From Isoptericola croceus (GTDB taxonomy: Bacteria; Actinomycetota; Actinomycetes; Actinomycetales; Cellulomonadaceae), in NCBI RefSeq assembly GCF_029382255.1, contig NZ_JARLLG010000001.1, forward strand, positions 992,001-1,056,000: 64,000 nt of DNA, in the 5' to 3' direction. The notes under the pieces are model-generated. The model was not told the origin of the DNA. It worked only from the letters and a program-made list of their open reading frames with translations, and ran no database searches. The translations under genes were made by a program, and so were the position numbers. Shown piece by piece: positions 51,480 through 62,560 of the stretch. The stretch's first letter is position 1; each line of letters opens with the position of its first letter.

Positions 51480-51956
51480 TCAGGCGGCCACGGGTCTGGC
51501 TCGGCGACGGCGCCGGACCAGCCCGTGGTCGAAGGGCGGCACGTACGGCGCGAGCCGCAGCGGCATGCCAGCCTCGAGAGGTGTGCGGTCGGCCTTGCGG
51601 TGGTTGCACGGCCTGCATGCGGCGACAAGGTTGAGCCACGAGCTCTCGCCGCCTCGGGACCGGGGGACCACGTGGTCGACAGTCTGTGCCGGGCCGCCGC
51701 AGTAGGCGCACGCCCCGTCACGGCGCTTGATGCCGTCCTTGGTCACCGCCGGACGCCCACCACCGCGGTAGAGCCACCGCATCGTCACGTAGCGCACGAG
51801 CCTCAGGACGCGGGGGAGCGGGTAGGGGCCGAAGGACTTGCCCTCGTCGAACTCCTCGACCACGGCGACCTCGCGGACGAGCATCGTGATGGCGTGCTTG
51901 ACCGATACCCGGTGCAGCGGCTCGTAGCCGGCGTTGAGGACCAGTACGTCGGTCAC
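51480..51956 (-). CDS. HNH endonuclease-family protein
   Basis: 158 aa. N-terminal ~70 residues: VLNAGYEPLHRVSVKHAITM and MLVREVAVVEEFDEG, a common actinobacterial lead region. C-terminal HNH domain: CAYCGG, VDHVVPRSRGGESSWLNLV (His-His/Asn core) and ACRPCNHRKADRTP (zinc Cys pair and final His), so a complete catalytic and zinc site. Probable DNA-nicking or restriction-type nuclease of unknown role. AGGAGGGAG upstream of GTG 51956. Confidence 0.85.
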   Translation of the reverse strand: MTDVLVLNAGYEPLHRVSVKHAITMLVREVAVVEEFDEGKSFGPYPLPRVLRLVRYVTMRWLYRGGGRPAVTKDGIKRRDGACAYCGGPAQTVDHVVPRSRGGESSWLNLVAACRPCNHRKADRTPLEAGMPLRLAPYVPPFDHGLVRRRRRARPVAA

Positions 51957-52252
51957 GGTCCTGCTCCCTCCTGCGTTGCGCCGGTCCGTACGGCCGGCGC
52001 AGTCTCAGCGGCTCCCTCGGTCGGTCGGTGACTCGGACGGCGGCGATCCGGGCAGGACCACCGGACGGGCGCACTGTGGCGTCCGTCACGGAAAATGTAA
52101 AGGCCCAGAGCGCGCAGGTCCAGGGCATTGGTGGTTGTTCTCGGCCAGGAGACGGGCTGCGGAGGGGCGAAGCGGGACATCTCCGGCAGGCTCGGTGGTC
52201 GCGTCCGCGATCGGCGACGCGGTGTGTTGCGGAGGCCTCGACCTTCCGACGG
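51957..52252 (-). other. 296-bp interval, presumed HNH promoter and leader
   Basis: No ORF with coding character. On the minus strand TACATT (52094-52099) is the only reasonable -10 hexamer; the -35 is weak. If used it gives a leader of about 130 nt before the HNH gene. No RNA gene recognised. Confidence 0.35.
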
Positions 52253-52681
52253 TCACCCCGCGTCGTCCATCGCCAGCGGCCGGACCGCGCCACCGGCGGC
52301 GACGAACAGCCCGTGCAGCCGGAACCCGCGCTGCGCGGCTTGGTCCCGCAGCGCGGCGTTCCAGGCGCGGTCGGCCGTGGTGACGGACTGCTCGCCGGGG
52401 CGCTCGAGCATGGCCACGACGGATCCGCCGGGCACGGACTGCTCGGTGACCGAGGCGATGACGCCGCCGAACCGCGCGGCGTCGTCGTCGCTGGGGCGGT
52501 CGGGGACGTCACGGACGGGCACGGCGATGCCGGTGACGCGGTCGTCGGAGTCGAGCCAGGCGAGGGTGAGGACGCGTTCGCGGGGCAGGACCCCGCCGCA
52601 CAGGAAGCTCGCGAGCTCGAGGAGGGCGGCGTCGTCGGCGACCTTGTCGCCCGGGCGGAACGGTCTGGTGGTGAGGTTCAT
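52253..52681 (-). CDS. hypothetical protein
   Basis: 142 aa, MNLTTRPFRPGDKVADDAAL and onward. A soluble alpha/beta protein with FLCGGVLPRERVLTLAWLDS, and GGVIASVTEQSVPGGSVVAML. The pattern faintly recalls DUF4192-type proteins, but I cannot assign it. It starts with Met after a weak site and ends LFVAAGGAVRPLAMDDAG. Codon use is like its neighbours, supporting coding. Upstream is a perfect 29-bp palindrome. Confidence 0.6.
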   Translation of the reverse strand: MNLTTRPFRPGDKVADDAALLELASFLCGGVLPRERVLTLAWLDSDDRVTGIAVPVRDVPDRPSDDDAARFGGVIASVTEQSVPGGSVVAMLERPGEQSVTTADRAWNAALRDQAAQRGFRLHGLFVAAGGAVRPLAMDDAG

Positions 52682-52742
52682 GCCGTCACCCTGCCCGCCG
52701 CCGCCCCCCACCCGCACCTGCTATCCACAACCTGTGGACAAA

Positions 52743-52806
52743 CGCCGAACGTCTCGGTTCGGCACGGTTTGGCAGGTCAAACCGTGCCGAACCGAGACGT
52801 TCGGCG
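52743..52806. repeat. perfect 29-bp inverted repeat with 6-nt loop
   Basis: Arms at 52743-52771 and 52778-52806, perfect match; the arm includes CTCGGTTCGGCACGGTTTG and the loop is GCAGGT. It begins 7 bp past the stop of the malate synthase gene on the minus strand, so it is a likely terminator. No U-tract. Confidence 0.9.
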
Positions 52807-52812
52807 ACGCCC

Positions 52813-54543
<1,731 letters not shown>

Positions 54544-54607
54544 GGTGTACCTCCAGGTTGTCGCCGCGGGACGGGGGAGAGCGCCCCGCGGCGACGGAAC
54601 GGGTGAG

Positions 54608-55957
54608 TCAGAACTGGGCGGCCTCGGTGGAGCCGGCGAGGGCGAGGGTGGCGGCGTCGGGGTTGAGCGCCGTGGACACGCGGTCGAAGTAGCCGGTGCC
54701 CACCTCTCGCTGGTGCTTCGTGGCGGTGTAGCCGCGGGTCTCGGAGGCGAACTCCGCCTCCTGCAGCTGCACGTAGGCCGTCATCTGCTCACGGGCGTAT
54801 CCGTGGGCCAGATCGAACATGGAGTGGTTGAGGGCGTGGAAGCCCGCCAGGGTGATGAACTGGAAGCTGAAGCCCATCGCGCCCAGCTCGCGCTGGAACC
54901 TCGCGATCGTGTCGTCGTCGAGGTGCTTCTTCCAGTTGAACGAGGGCGAGCAGTTGTACGCGAGCATCTGGTCGGGGAACTCGGCCTTGACGGCTTCGGC
55001 GAAGCGGCGGGCGAGGTCGAGGTCGGGTGTGCCGGTCTCCATCCAGATGAGGTCGGAGTACGGGGCGTAGGCCAGGGCGCGGGTGACGCACGGCTCGATG
55101 CCGTTCGTCACCTTGTAGAAGCCCTCGGCGGTCCGCTCACCGGTCAGGAACGGTCGGTCGCGCTCGTCGACGTCGGAGGTCAGCAGGGTGGCCGCCTCCG
55201 CGTCGGTGCGGGCGATGATGACGCTCGGCACGTCGGAGACGTCGGCCGCCAGCCGTGCCGCGTTGAGCGTGCGCACGTGCTGCTTGGTCGGGATGAGCAC
55301 CTTGCCGCCCAGGTGGCCGCACTTCTTCTCCGACGCGAGCTGGTCTTCCCAGTGCACGCCGGAGGCGCCCGAGGCGATCATCGACTTCATGAGCTCGTAG
55401 GCGTTCAGCGGCCCGCCGAACCCGGCCTCGGCGTCCGCGACGATCGGCGCGAGCCAGTTGCGTGAAGGGCCGTTTCCGGCGTTCTCAGAGACGTCGATCT
55501 GGTCGGCCCGCAGCAGCGCGTTGTTGATGCGCCGCACGACGGCCGGCACCGAGTTCGCGGGGTAGAGCGACTGGTCGGGGTAGGTCTGCCCGGACAGGTT
55601 CGCGTCCCCGGCCACCTGCCAGCCCGAGAGGTAGATGGCCTTCAGGCCGGCCTTGACCTGCTGCACGGCCTGGTTGCCGGTCAGCGCGCCGAGGGCGTTG
55701 ACGTAGTCCTCGGTGTGCAGGAGCTCCCAGAGGACCTCGGAGCCGCGGCGGGCGAGGGTGTGCTCCTCGGCGACGGACCCGCGCAGCGCGACGACGTCCT
55801 CGGCCGAGTAGTCACGCACGATGCCGGACCAGCGCGGGTCGGTCGCCCACTGCTCGGCGAGCGCGGCAGCCGTCGTGACCTGGTCGCCCGGGCGGGTTCC
55901 GTGGGTCGAGGCGGTCGTGGTCCCGTTCGTGGAGCCGGTCTCGAGCGTCGCGGTCAT
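54608..55957 (-). CDS. aceA: isocitrate lyase
   Basis: 449-aa enzyme splitting isocitrate into succinate and glyoxylate. The catalytic loop [11 protein letters not shown] (Cys near 210) is present; other family parts are [39 protein letters not shown] and [23 protein letters not shown] before ATG 55957. With aceB it makes the glyoxylate shunt, needed for growth on acetate and fatty acids; probably controlled by the divergent RamB-type regulator. Confidence 0.95.
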   Translation of the reverse strand: MTATLETGSTNGTTTASTHGTRPGDQVTTAAALAEQWATDPRWSGIVRDYSAEDVVALRGSVAEEHTLARRGSEVLWELLHTEDYVNALGALTGNQAVQQVKAGLKAIYLSGWQVAGDANLSGQTYPDQSLYPANSVPAVVRRINNALLRADQIDVSENAGNGPSRNWLAPIVADAEAGFGGPLNAYELMKSMIASGASGVHWEDQLASEKKCGHLGGKVLIPTKQHVRTLNAARLAADVSDVPSVIIARTDAEAATLLTSDVDERDRPFLTGERTAEGFYKVTNGIEPCVTRALAYAPYSDLIWMETGTPDLDLARRFAEAVKAEFPDQMLAYNCSPSFNWKKHLDDDTIARFQRELGAMGFSFQFITLAGFHALNHSMFDLAHGYAREQMTAYVQLQEAEFASETRGYTATKHQREVGTGYFDRVSTALNPDAATLALAGSTEAAQF

Positions 55958-56051
55958 GATCTTGCCTTCCGGTCGTGGTGCCTTCGTGAGGAGGAACGTG
56001 CCCTCGACAACGACTCTGCGCCCTGCGCAAGCCCCCCGACCAGGATTCGTG

Positions 56052-56089
56052 AGAAGAAGTATCGGGATTCTTCTGCTTCCCAGAAGCAG
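56052..56089. promoter_or_regulatory. overlapping inverted repeats in the aceA-ramB intergenic region
   Basis: AGAAGAA (56052-56058) - 9 bp - TTCTTCT (56068-56074), and overlapping it CTGCTTC (56073-56079) - 3 bp - GAAGCAG (56083-56089). They lie just before the ramB start and about 100 bp before aceA. Candidate operators for RamB or another acetate regulator; the RamB motif known from Corynebacterium is not obvious. Confidence 0.55.
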
Positions 56090-56110
56090 TGGTCCATGTC
56101 ACGCTGGACC

Positions 56111-57607
56111 ATGGCCATCACGACGACGAACCGGTCCGGCTCGGCGCTCCCGACGCCGCCCTCGACCGGCGCCGAGCCCGACGCCCTGACGATCGGGCGG
56201 CGCATCCGGCACCTGCGCACCCGCCGGGGGATGACCCTCGGTGAGCTTGGAGACGCTATCTCACGTGCGCCGTCGCAGGTCTCCATGCTGGAGAACGGCA
56301 AGCGCGAACCCACCATCGCCCGCCTGCAGGCCGTGGCGCGCGCCCTGGGCACCAGCGTCGACGACCTGCTCTCGCCCGAGCCGCCGTCGCGCCGGGACGC
56401 CCTCGAGATCGAGCTCGAACGGGTGCAAAGAGGGCCGCTCTTCTCTGCGCTCGGCGTCAAGCCTGTGCGCGTCGGCAAGTCCTTGCCGAGCGATGCGCTC
56501 GAGGCGATCGTCGCGCTGCAGGCCGAGCTCGAGCGGCTGCACCGCGAGCGCGCGCTGACGCCGGAGGAGGCGCGTCGCGCCAACACCGAGCTGCGGGCGG
56601 ACATGCGCGCGCAGGACAACTACTTCCCGGACCTGGAGATCGTCGCGCGCACCCTGCTGGACGACGTCGGGCACACCCGGGGGCCGATGCCACAACGGGC
56701 CGCCGTCGACGTGGCCGCGCACCTGGGCTTCACGATCCACTACGAGCCGGACCTGCCGCAGTCGACGCGCGCCGTCATCGACCGGCGCAACCGCCGCGTC
56801 TACCTGCCGAGCAACGGCATCCGCGGGCGGTCCGACGCCCGCTCGGCGCTGCTGCAGGCGCTCGCCTCGCACGTGCTCGAGCACTCCGAGCCGGGCGACT
56901 ACGCGGAGTTCCTGCGTCAGCGGGTCGAGGCGAACTACCTCTGCGCGGCGCTGCTGCTGCCGGAGCGCGACGCCGTCAAGCACCTGCGCGAGGCGAAGGA
57001 CGCCCGGGCGATCTCCATCGAGGACCTGCGCGACGCGTTCGCGGTCTCGTACGAGACGGCGGCCCACCGGTTCACCAACCTCGCCACGCGACACCTCGGC
57101 ATCGGGGTGCACTTCATGAAGGTCCACGAGTCCGGGGCCATCCACAAGGCGTACGAGAACGACGGCGTCCGCTTCCCGGCCGACGCGCTCGGTACCGTCG
57201 AGGGCCAGCACGTGTGCCGGCAGTGGACGGCGCGGGTGGTGTTCGGGATCCAGGACCGGCTCAGCCCGTACTACCAGTACACCGACACCCCGACGGGGAC
57301 CTACTGGTGCACCTCCCGGGTCTCGGACACCCCGGAGGGCCGGTTCTCGGTGAGCGTGGGCGTGCCGTACGCGCAGGTCAAGTGGTTCCTGGGACGGGAG
57401 ACGACGGCGCGATCGACCTCGCGGTGCCCGGAGGACTCCTGCTGCCGCCAGCCGGCACAGCCCCTGGCAGAACGATGGGCGGGCCAGGCCTTGCCGAGCG
57501 CTCGTCCGCACGCCTCGATGCTGGCGGCGATGCCGTCGGGCGCGTTCCCGGGCGTCGACACCTCCGAGGTCTACGAGTTCCTGGAGCGGCACGCCCCGAC
57601 AGCCTGA
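56111..57607 (+). CDS. ramB: RamB-type XRE / ImmA-like regulator of acetate metabolism
   Basis: 498 aa. N-terminal XRE helix-turn-helix at about 25-75 (IGRRIRHLRTRRGMTLGELG; SQVSMLENGKREPTIARLQA), followed by a middle ImmA/IrrE-type domain (HYEPDLPQSTRAVIDRRNRR; ASHVLEHSEPGDYAEFLRQR) and a C-terminal short-chain fatty-acid domain with STSRCPEDSCCRQPAQPLA and FPGVDTSEVYEFLERHAPTA. In Corynebacterium RamB represses aceA and aceB. Divergent from aceA, with inverted repeats in between. ATG 56096 is an alternative start; no Shine-Dalgarno. Confidence 0.88.
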   Translation: MAITTTNRSGSALPTPPSTGAEPDALTIGRRIRHLRTRRGMTLGELGDAISRAPSQVSMLENGKREPTIARLQAVARALGTSVDDLLSPEPPSRRDALEIELERVQRGPLFSALGVKPVRVGKSLPSDALEAIVALQAELERLHRERALTPEEARRANTELRADMRAQDNYFPDLEIVARTLLDDVGHTRGPMPQRAAVDVAAHLGFTIHYEPDLPQSTRAVIDRRNRRVYLPSNGIRGRSDARSALLQALASHVLEHSEPGDYAEFLRQRVEANYLCAALLLPERDAVKHLREAKDARAISIEDLRDAFAVSYETAAHRFTNLATRHLGIGVHFMKVHESGAIHKAYENDGVRFPADALGTVEGQHVCRQWTARVVFGIQDRLSPYYQYTDTPTGTYWCTSRVSDTPEGRFSVSVGVPYAQVKWFLGRETTARSTSRCPEDSCCRQPAQPLAERWAGQALPSARPHASMLAAMPSGAFPGVDTSEVYEFLERHAPTA

Positions 57608-57700
57608 GACCACGGCCTCGCCTGGCGTGGACGCGCCCCTTGGATAGCATCGAGAAGTACCAGGTCAGGTCCACGGTCCCGACGCAGAATGAAGAGGTTC

Positions 57701-60700
57701 ATGACCGACGACGTCGCCTCGAACCCGCAGGTCCTCGAGGTCGTCGAGGGCCTCCCTCCCGAGCTCGGGCGCCACGTGAGACAGCTCCTCGGCGCCTACA
57801 CCGCGGAGGATCTCACCGAGCGCGAGCCGCGTGACGTCGTCGGGGCAGCGGCGTCGACGTGCGAGTTCGCTGCCCGTCGCGAGCCCGGGCAGACCCTCGT
57901 GCGGGTCTTCACACCGACGCTGCGCGAGGACGGTTGGACGTCGCGTCGCACCGTCGTCGACATCTGCACCGACGACGTGCCCTTCCTCGTCGACTCCGTC
58001 GACGGGGCCATCGCACGGCACGGCCGCACGCTCCACCTGCTGCAGCACCCCGTGCTGGAGGTCCGCCGCGACGACGACGGCGCGCTGCTGGAGATCGGGG
58101 CCCACGGCGGCCGGCTCGAGTCGTGGATCCACGTGGAGACCGACAGGATCACGAACCAGGAGGAACGTGACGCGCTGGTCGTCAGGCTGCGGGACGTCGT
58201 CGCCGACGTGCACAGCTCCGTCGAGGACTGGTCCGCGATGCGCCGGGCCTGCCTCGACATCTGCACGGACCTGCGCGTGCAGCCGCCGCCCACCGCCGAC
58301 CCGGCGACGATCGCGCCCACGGTGGAGTTCCTCACCTGGCTGGCGGAGGACCACTTCACGTTCCTCGGCTACCGCGAGTACACGCTCGACACCCTCGACG
58401 GCGAGGACGTGCTGAGGCCGTTGCCGCACACCGGGCTGGGCATCCTGCACAAGCCGACCTCCGCCGTCGTGCACCTGCGCCCCGAGGCGCGACGCACCGC
58501 CCGTGAGCCGCGCCTGCTCACCATCACCAAGGCGAACTCCCGAGCCACGGTGCACCGCGACGCCTACCTCGACTACGTCGGCGTGCGCTCCTTCGACGCC
58601 GAGGGGAACGTCACCGGAGAGCGCCGGTTCCTCGGGCTGTTCACGTCCGCGGCCTACGCCTCGTCCGTCCTCACCCTTCCGATCGTCGCGCCGAAGGTGC
58701 GGGCGGTGCTGCGGGCCTCGGGCTTCGCCCCGACCTCGCACTCCGGCAAGGACCTGCAGCAGGTCCTCGAGCAGTTTCCGCGCGACGAGCTCTTCCAGGA
58801 CTCCGTGGACCACCTGGCCGACGTCGCCGGCGAGGTGTCCCGCCTGCGGGAGCGTCGCAGCACCCGCGTCTTCCTGCGGACGGACGAGTTCGGCCGGTTC
58901 GTCTCGGCCCTGGTGTACCTCCCGCGCGACCGCTACAACACCACGGTGCGGCTGCGCATCGAGGCGCTGCTGCGCGACGCCTTCGACGCGGAACGCGTCG
59001 AGCACACGACGCGCGTGGACGACGGACCCCTCGCACAGCTGCACTTCGTGGTGCGGGTCCCGCGCGACGCCACGATCCCCGACGTCGACGAGGCCGACCT
59101 GCAGCGCCGGCTCGAGGACGCCATCCGCACCTGGGAGGCGGCGCTCGTGGACGAGCTGCACCACGTCCACGACGAGGAGGTGGCCGCGGAGATCCTGGGC
59201 CGCTACGGGGCGGCCTTCCCCGAGGCGTACAAGGAGCAGGTCGTTCCGGCGGCGGCCGTCGGGGACATCGAGCGCCTCGACGGGCTCTCTGACGCCGACC
59301 CGATCGCGGTGCATCTGTACGCGCCTCCCGGAGCCGACCCGACCGTGCGCCGGCTCACCCTCGCCTCGCTCCACGAGCACCGGCTCACCCAGGTGCTGCC
59401 GCTGCTGACCGACCTCGGCGTGGACGTGATCGACGAGAGGCCGTACCAGGTCAACCTCGCCGACGGCGAGACGCGGTACATCTCGGACTTCGGGCTCACC
59501 GCACCCGACCCCGCGCTGTGGGACGGCGACGGTACCGCGACGGCCCTCGAGGAGACGTTCCGTGCCGTGTGGTCGGGCGCCGCGGAGAGCGACGTGCTGA
59601 ACGCGCTCGTCCTGCGCGCCGGCCTGTCGTGGCGTGACGTGGTGATCCTGCGGTCGATCGGGCGCTACCTGCGCCAGACCGGTTCTGCGTTCTCGATGGA
59701 GTACATCGACGCGGCCCTCATCGCTCACCCGGAGATGGCCGCCGACGTGGTGCGGTTGTTCGCGCTGCGCTTCGACCCGGAGGTCGAGGGCGACCGTGCC
59801 GAGCAGGTTCAGCAGGCGACGGCGGCCCTGCTGGCGGGCCTGGACGACGTCGCCAGCCTCGACCAGGACCGCATCCTGCGCGCCTTCGTCGGGGTGGTCG
59901 GCGCGGTCTGGCGCACCAACTTCTACACCCGCGACGCGCACGGGGCGCCGAAGCCGTGGGTGTCGATGAAGCTCGACTGCGCGCGCGTGCCGGACCTGCC
60001 GCCACCGCACCCGATGGCGGAGATCTGGGTGTACTCCCCCCAGGTGGAGGGGGTGCACCTGCGCTTCGGCAAGGTGGCGCGGGGTGGCCTGCGCTGGAGC
60101 GACCGACGCGAGGACTTCCGTACCGAGGTGCTCGGCCTGGTCAAGGCACAGATGGTCAAGAACGCCGTGATCGTCCCCACCGGGTCGAAGGGCGGTTTCG
60201 TGGCCAAGCAGCTGCCCGACGCCGGTGACAGGGCGGCCTGGCTGGCCGAGGGCAAGGCGGCGTACCGCACGTTCGTCCGGGGCCTGCTGGACCTCACCGA
60301 CAACCGGGAGGGCGCCGACGTGGTGCCCCCGGAGCGGGTCGTGCGCCACGACGGCGACGACCCGTATCTCGTCGTCGCTGCCGACAAGGGCACGGCGTCG
60401 TTCTCGGACATCGCCAACGAGATCTCCCGCGAGTACGGCTTCTGGCTCGACGACGCCTTCGCCTCGGGCGGGTCGGCCGGCTACGACCACAAGGCCATGG
60501 GCATCACCGCTCGCGGAGCCTGGGAGTCGGTGAAGCGGCACTTCCGCGAGCTCGGGCACGACACCCAGACGCAAGACTTCACCGCGGTGGGTATCGGGGA
60601 CATGTCCGGTGACGTGTTCGGCAACGGCATGCTGCTGTCCGAGCACATCCGGCTGGTGGCCGCGTTCGACCACCGCCACGTCTTCGTCGACCCCGACCCG

Positions 60701-62476
60701 GACGCCGCGGTCTCCTACGCCGAGCGGAGGCGGCTATTCGAGCTGCCACGTTCGTCATGGGCGGACTACGACCCCGACCTCGTCTCGGCGGGTGGAGGCG
60801 TCTTCCCGTTGTCGGCGAAGTCGATCCCGGTGACGCCGCAGATGGTCGAGGCGCTCGGGCTCGACGCGAGCGTCACCGCGCTCACGCCGGCGGAGCTGAA
60901 GAGGGCCGTCCTGCTGGCCCCTGTCGACCTGCTCTGGAACGGCGGCATCGGCACCTACGTCAAGGCGAGCGCCGAGTCGGACGGCGAGATCGGCGACCGG
61001 GCGAACGACGCGATCCGGGTGAACGGCGACGAGCTGCGGGTGCGGGTCGTCGGTGAGGGCGGCAACCTCGGTGTCAGTCAGCGGGGCCGGATCGAGGCAG
61101 CGCAGTCGGGGGTCCAGATCAACACCGACGCGATCGACAACTCGGCGGGCGTCGGCACCTCGGACCACGAGGTGAACATCAAGATCTTGCTCGGCGCCGT
61201 GATGCGGGACGGCCGGCTGGGGCTCGCCGAGCGCAACGAGCTGTTGCAGGCCATGACCGACGAGGTCGCGGCACAGGTGCTCCGCGACAACTACGAGCAG
61301 AACGTGCTGCTCGGCAACTCCCGGGCGAACGCGGCCGTCATGCTGCCCGTGCACGAGCGGCTCATGGCGTGGCTCGAAGCGCGCGGCGAGCTGGACCGCG
61401 AGCTGGAGTTCCTGCCCGACGTCGGTGAGATCGCCGAGCGTGTGAAGCAGAGGCAAGGACTGACCCGGCCGGAGTTCGCGGTCCTGGTGGCCTACGCCAA
61501 GCTGGCGCTGAAGGAGGACCTCACCGAGACCGATCTGGCGGACGACCCGTGGTTCGCCCGCACGTTGGCGGCGTACTTCCCGGCCGAGATCCGGGACCGG
61601 TATCCGGACGACCTGGCGAAGCACCCGCTGCGTCGGGAGATCGTCGTCAACGCCGTGGTGAACTCGATGGTGAACCGCGGTGGCATCACGTTCGCCTTCC
61701 GCGCGGCGGACGAGACGGGGGCACCGACGGAGCAGATCGCGAGGGCGTTCGTGGCCGCGCGGGAGATCCTCGACCTGCGCGGGTTCGTCGCCGCGATCGA
61801 GGCCACGGACAACGTGGTGGTGGCCCGGGTGCAGACCGACCTGTACCTGGAGCTCCGCCGGCTGCTCGACCGCACGGCGCGGTGGATCGTGCAGCACCGG
61901 TCCCACCGGGTCGAGGTCGGCGAGGAGATCGCGGCGTACTCCGGCCCCGTCCGGTCCTACGCCGTGCGGTTGGGCGAGGTGCTGCAGGGCGCCGAGCTGC
62001 GGCGGTACACCGAGCGGGTCGCCGATCTGGAGGAGGCGGGGTGCGACCCGGCCCTCGCCCGGCGCGGCGCGGGTCTCCTGGGCACGCTGCCCCTGATGGA
62101 CGTCGCCGAGCTGTCGTCCACCCGCGGCTGGGATCTCGACGAGGTGGCACGGACCTACTTCACGCTGTCGGGCCGCCTCGGGGTCGGCGACATGCTCACC
62201 AGCGTGTCCGGGCTGCCGCAGGACGACCGTTGGGACTCGATGGCTCGCGCCGCCCTGCGTGACGACGTGTACGCGGTGATGGTTGCGCTGACGGCGTCGG
62301 TGCTCGACCGCACAGGGTCCGGTGACGCCCCGGAGCGGATCGAGTCGTGGCTCGAGGCGGGTGGCGCGACGGCCCGGCGTGCGATGGAGGCGCTGGACAT
62401 GGCGCACGCTGTGGAGCGGCCGGGCATCGCCACGCTCTCCGTCGCGCTGCGCCAGCTGCGCTCGCTCGCCCGCTGA
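57701..62476 (+). CDS. gdh: NAD-specific glutamate dehydrogenase, large type
   Basis: 1591-aa enzyme of the large NAD-GDH class (about 180 kDa), which catabolises glutamate to 2-oxoglutarate. N-terminal regulatory domains span about 700 residues; in the catalytic part, PTGSKGGFVAKQLPD lies near 825 (substrate Lys) and GIGDMSGDVFGNGMLLS near 963 (NAD-binding). NGGIGTYVKASAESDGEIGD and VVGEGGNLGVSQRGRIE follow. GAAGAGG precedes ATG 57701; ATG 57689 is also in frame. It fits amino-acid use beside acetate metabolism. Downstream is an inverted-repeat terminator. Confidence 0.93.
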   Translation: MTDDVASNPQVLEVVEGLPPELGRHVRQLLGAYTAEDLTEREPRDVVGAAASTCEFAARREPGQTLVRVFTPTLREDGWTSRRTVVDICTDDVPFLVDSVDGAIARHGRTLHLLQHPVLEVRRDDDGALLEIGAHGGRLESWIHVETDRITNQEERDALVVRLRDVVADVHSSVEDWSAMRRACLDICTDLRVQPPPTADPATIAPTVEFLTWLAEDHFTFLGYREYTLDTLDGEDVLRPLPHTGLGILHKPTSAVVHLRPEARRTAREPRLLTITKANSRATVHRDAYLDYVGVRSFDAEGNVTGERRFLGLFTSAAYASSVLTLPIVAPKVRAVLRASGFAPTSHSGKDLQQVLEQFPRDELFQDSVDHLADVAGEVSRLRERRSTRVFLRTDEFGRFVSALVYLPRDRYNTTVRLRIEALLRDAFDAERVEHTTRVDDGPLAQLHFVVRVPRDATIPDVDEADLQRRLEDAIRTWEAALVDELHHVHDEEVAAEILGRYGAAFPEAYKEQVVPAAAVGDIERLDGLSDADPIAVHLYAPPGADPTVRRLTLASLHEHRLTQVLPLLTDLGVDVIDERPYQVNLADGETRYISDFGLTAPDPALWDGDGTATALEETFRAVWSGAAESDVLNALVLRAGLSWRDVVILRSIGRYLRQTGSAFSMEYIDAALIAHPEMAADVVRLFALRFDPEVEGDRAEQVQQATAALLAGLDDVASLDQDRILRAFVGVVGAVWRTNFYTRDAHGAPKPWVSMKLDCARVPDLPPPHPMAEIWVYSPQVEGVHLRFGKVARGGLRWSDRREDFRTEVLGLVKAQMVKNAVIVPTGSKGGFVAKQLPDAGDRAAWLAEGKAAYRTFVRGLLDLTDNREGADVVPPERVVRHDGDDPYLVVAADKGTASFSDIANEISREYGFWLDDAFASGGSAGYDHKAMGITARGAWESVKRHFRELGHDTQTQDFTAVGIGDMSGDVFGNGMLLSEHIRLVAAFDHRHVFVDPDPDAAVSYAERRRLFELPRSSWADYDPDLVSAGGGVFPLSAKSIPVTPQMVEALGLDASVTALTPAELKRAVLLAPVDLLWNGGIGTYVKASAESDGEIGDRANDAIRVNGDELRVRVVGEGGNLGVSQRGRIEAAQSGVQINTDAIDNSAGVGTSDHEVNIKILLGAVMRDGRLGLAERNELLQAMTDEVAAQVLRDNYEQNVLLGNSRANAAVMLPVHERLMAWLEARGELDRELEFLPDVGEIAERVKQRQGLTRPEFAVLVAYAKLALKEDLTETDLADDPWFARTLAAYFPAEIRDRYPDDLAKHPLRREIVVNAVVNSMVNRGGITFAFRAADETGAPTEQIARAFVAAREILDLRGFVAAIEATDNVVVARVQTDLYLELRRLLDRTARWIVQHRSHRVEVGEEIAAYSGPVRSYAVRLGEVLQGAELRRYTERVADLEEAGCDPALARRGAGLLGTLPLMDVAELSSTRGWDLDEVARTYFTLSGRLGVGDMLTSVSGLPQDDRWDSMARAALRDDVYAVMVALTASVLDRTGSGDAPERIESWLEAGGATARRAMEALDMAHAVERPGIATLSVALRQLRSLAR

Positions 62477-62478
62477 AT

Positions 62479-62553
62479 CGTTGTGGGCGCGATTTCTGGC
62501 CCGAAATGTCGTTGATCTCCAGGTATGGTGGCCCAGATTTCGCGCCCACAACG
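62479..62553. terminator. bidirectional inverted-repeat terminator
   Basis: Outer arms CGTTGTGGGCGCGA (62479-62492) and TCGCGCCCACAACG (62540-62553) match perfectly; the inner parts pair imperfectly. It fills the gap between the convergent stops of the glutamate dehydrogenase and thiolase genes. Confidence 0.8.
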
Positions 62554-62560
62554 CTTGCGG

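Noticed and set aside
57665-60679. Long minus-strand frame opposite glutamate dehydrogenase
   Set aside because: Antisense shadow; glutamate dehydrogenase motifs on the plus strand are unambiguous.
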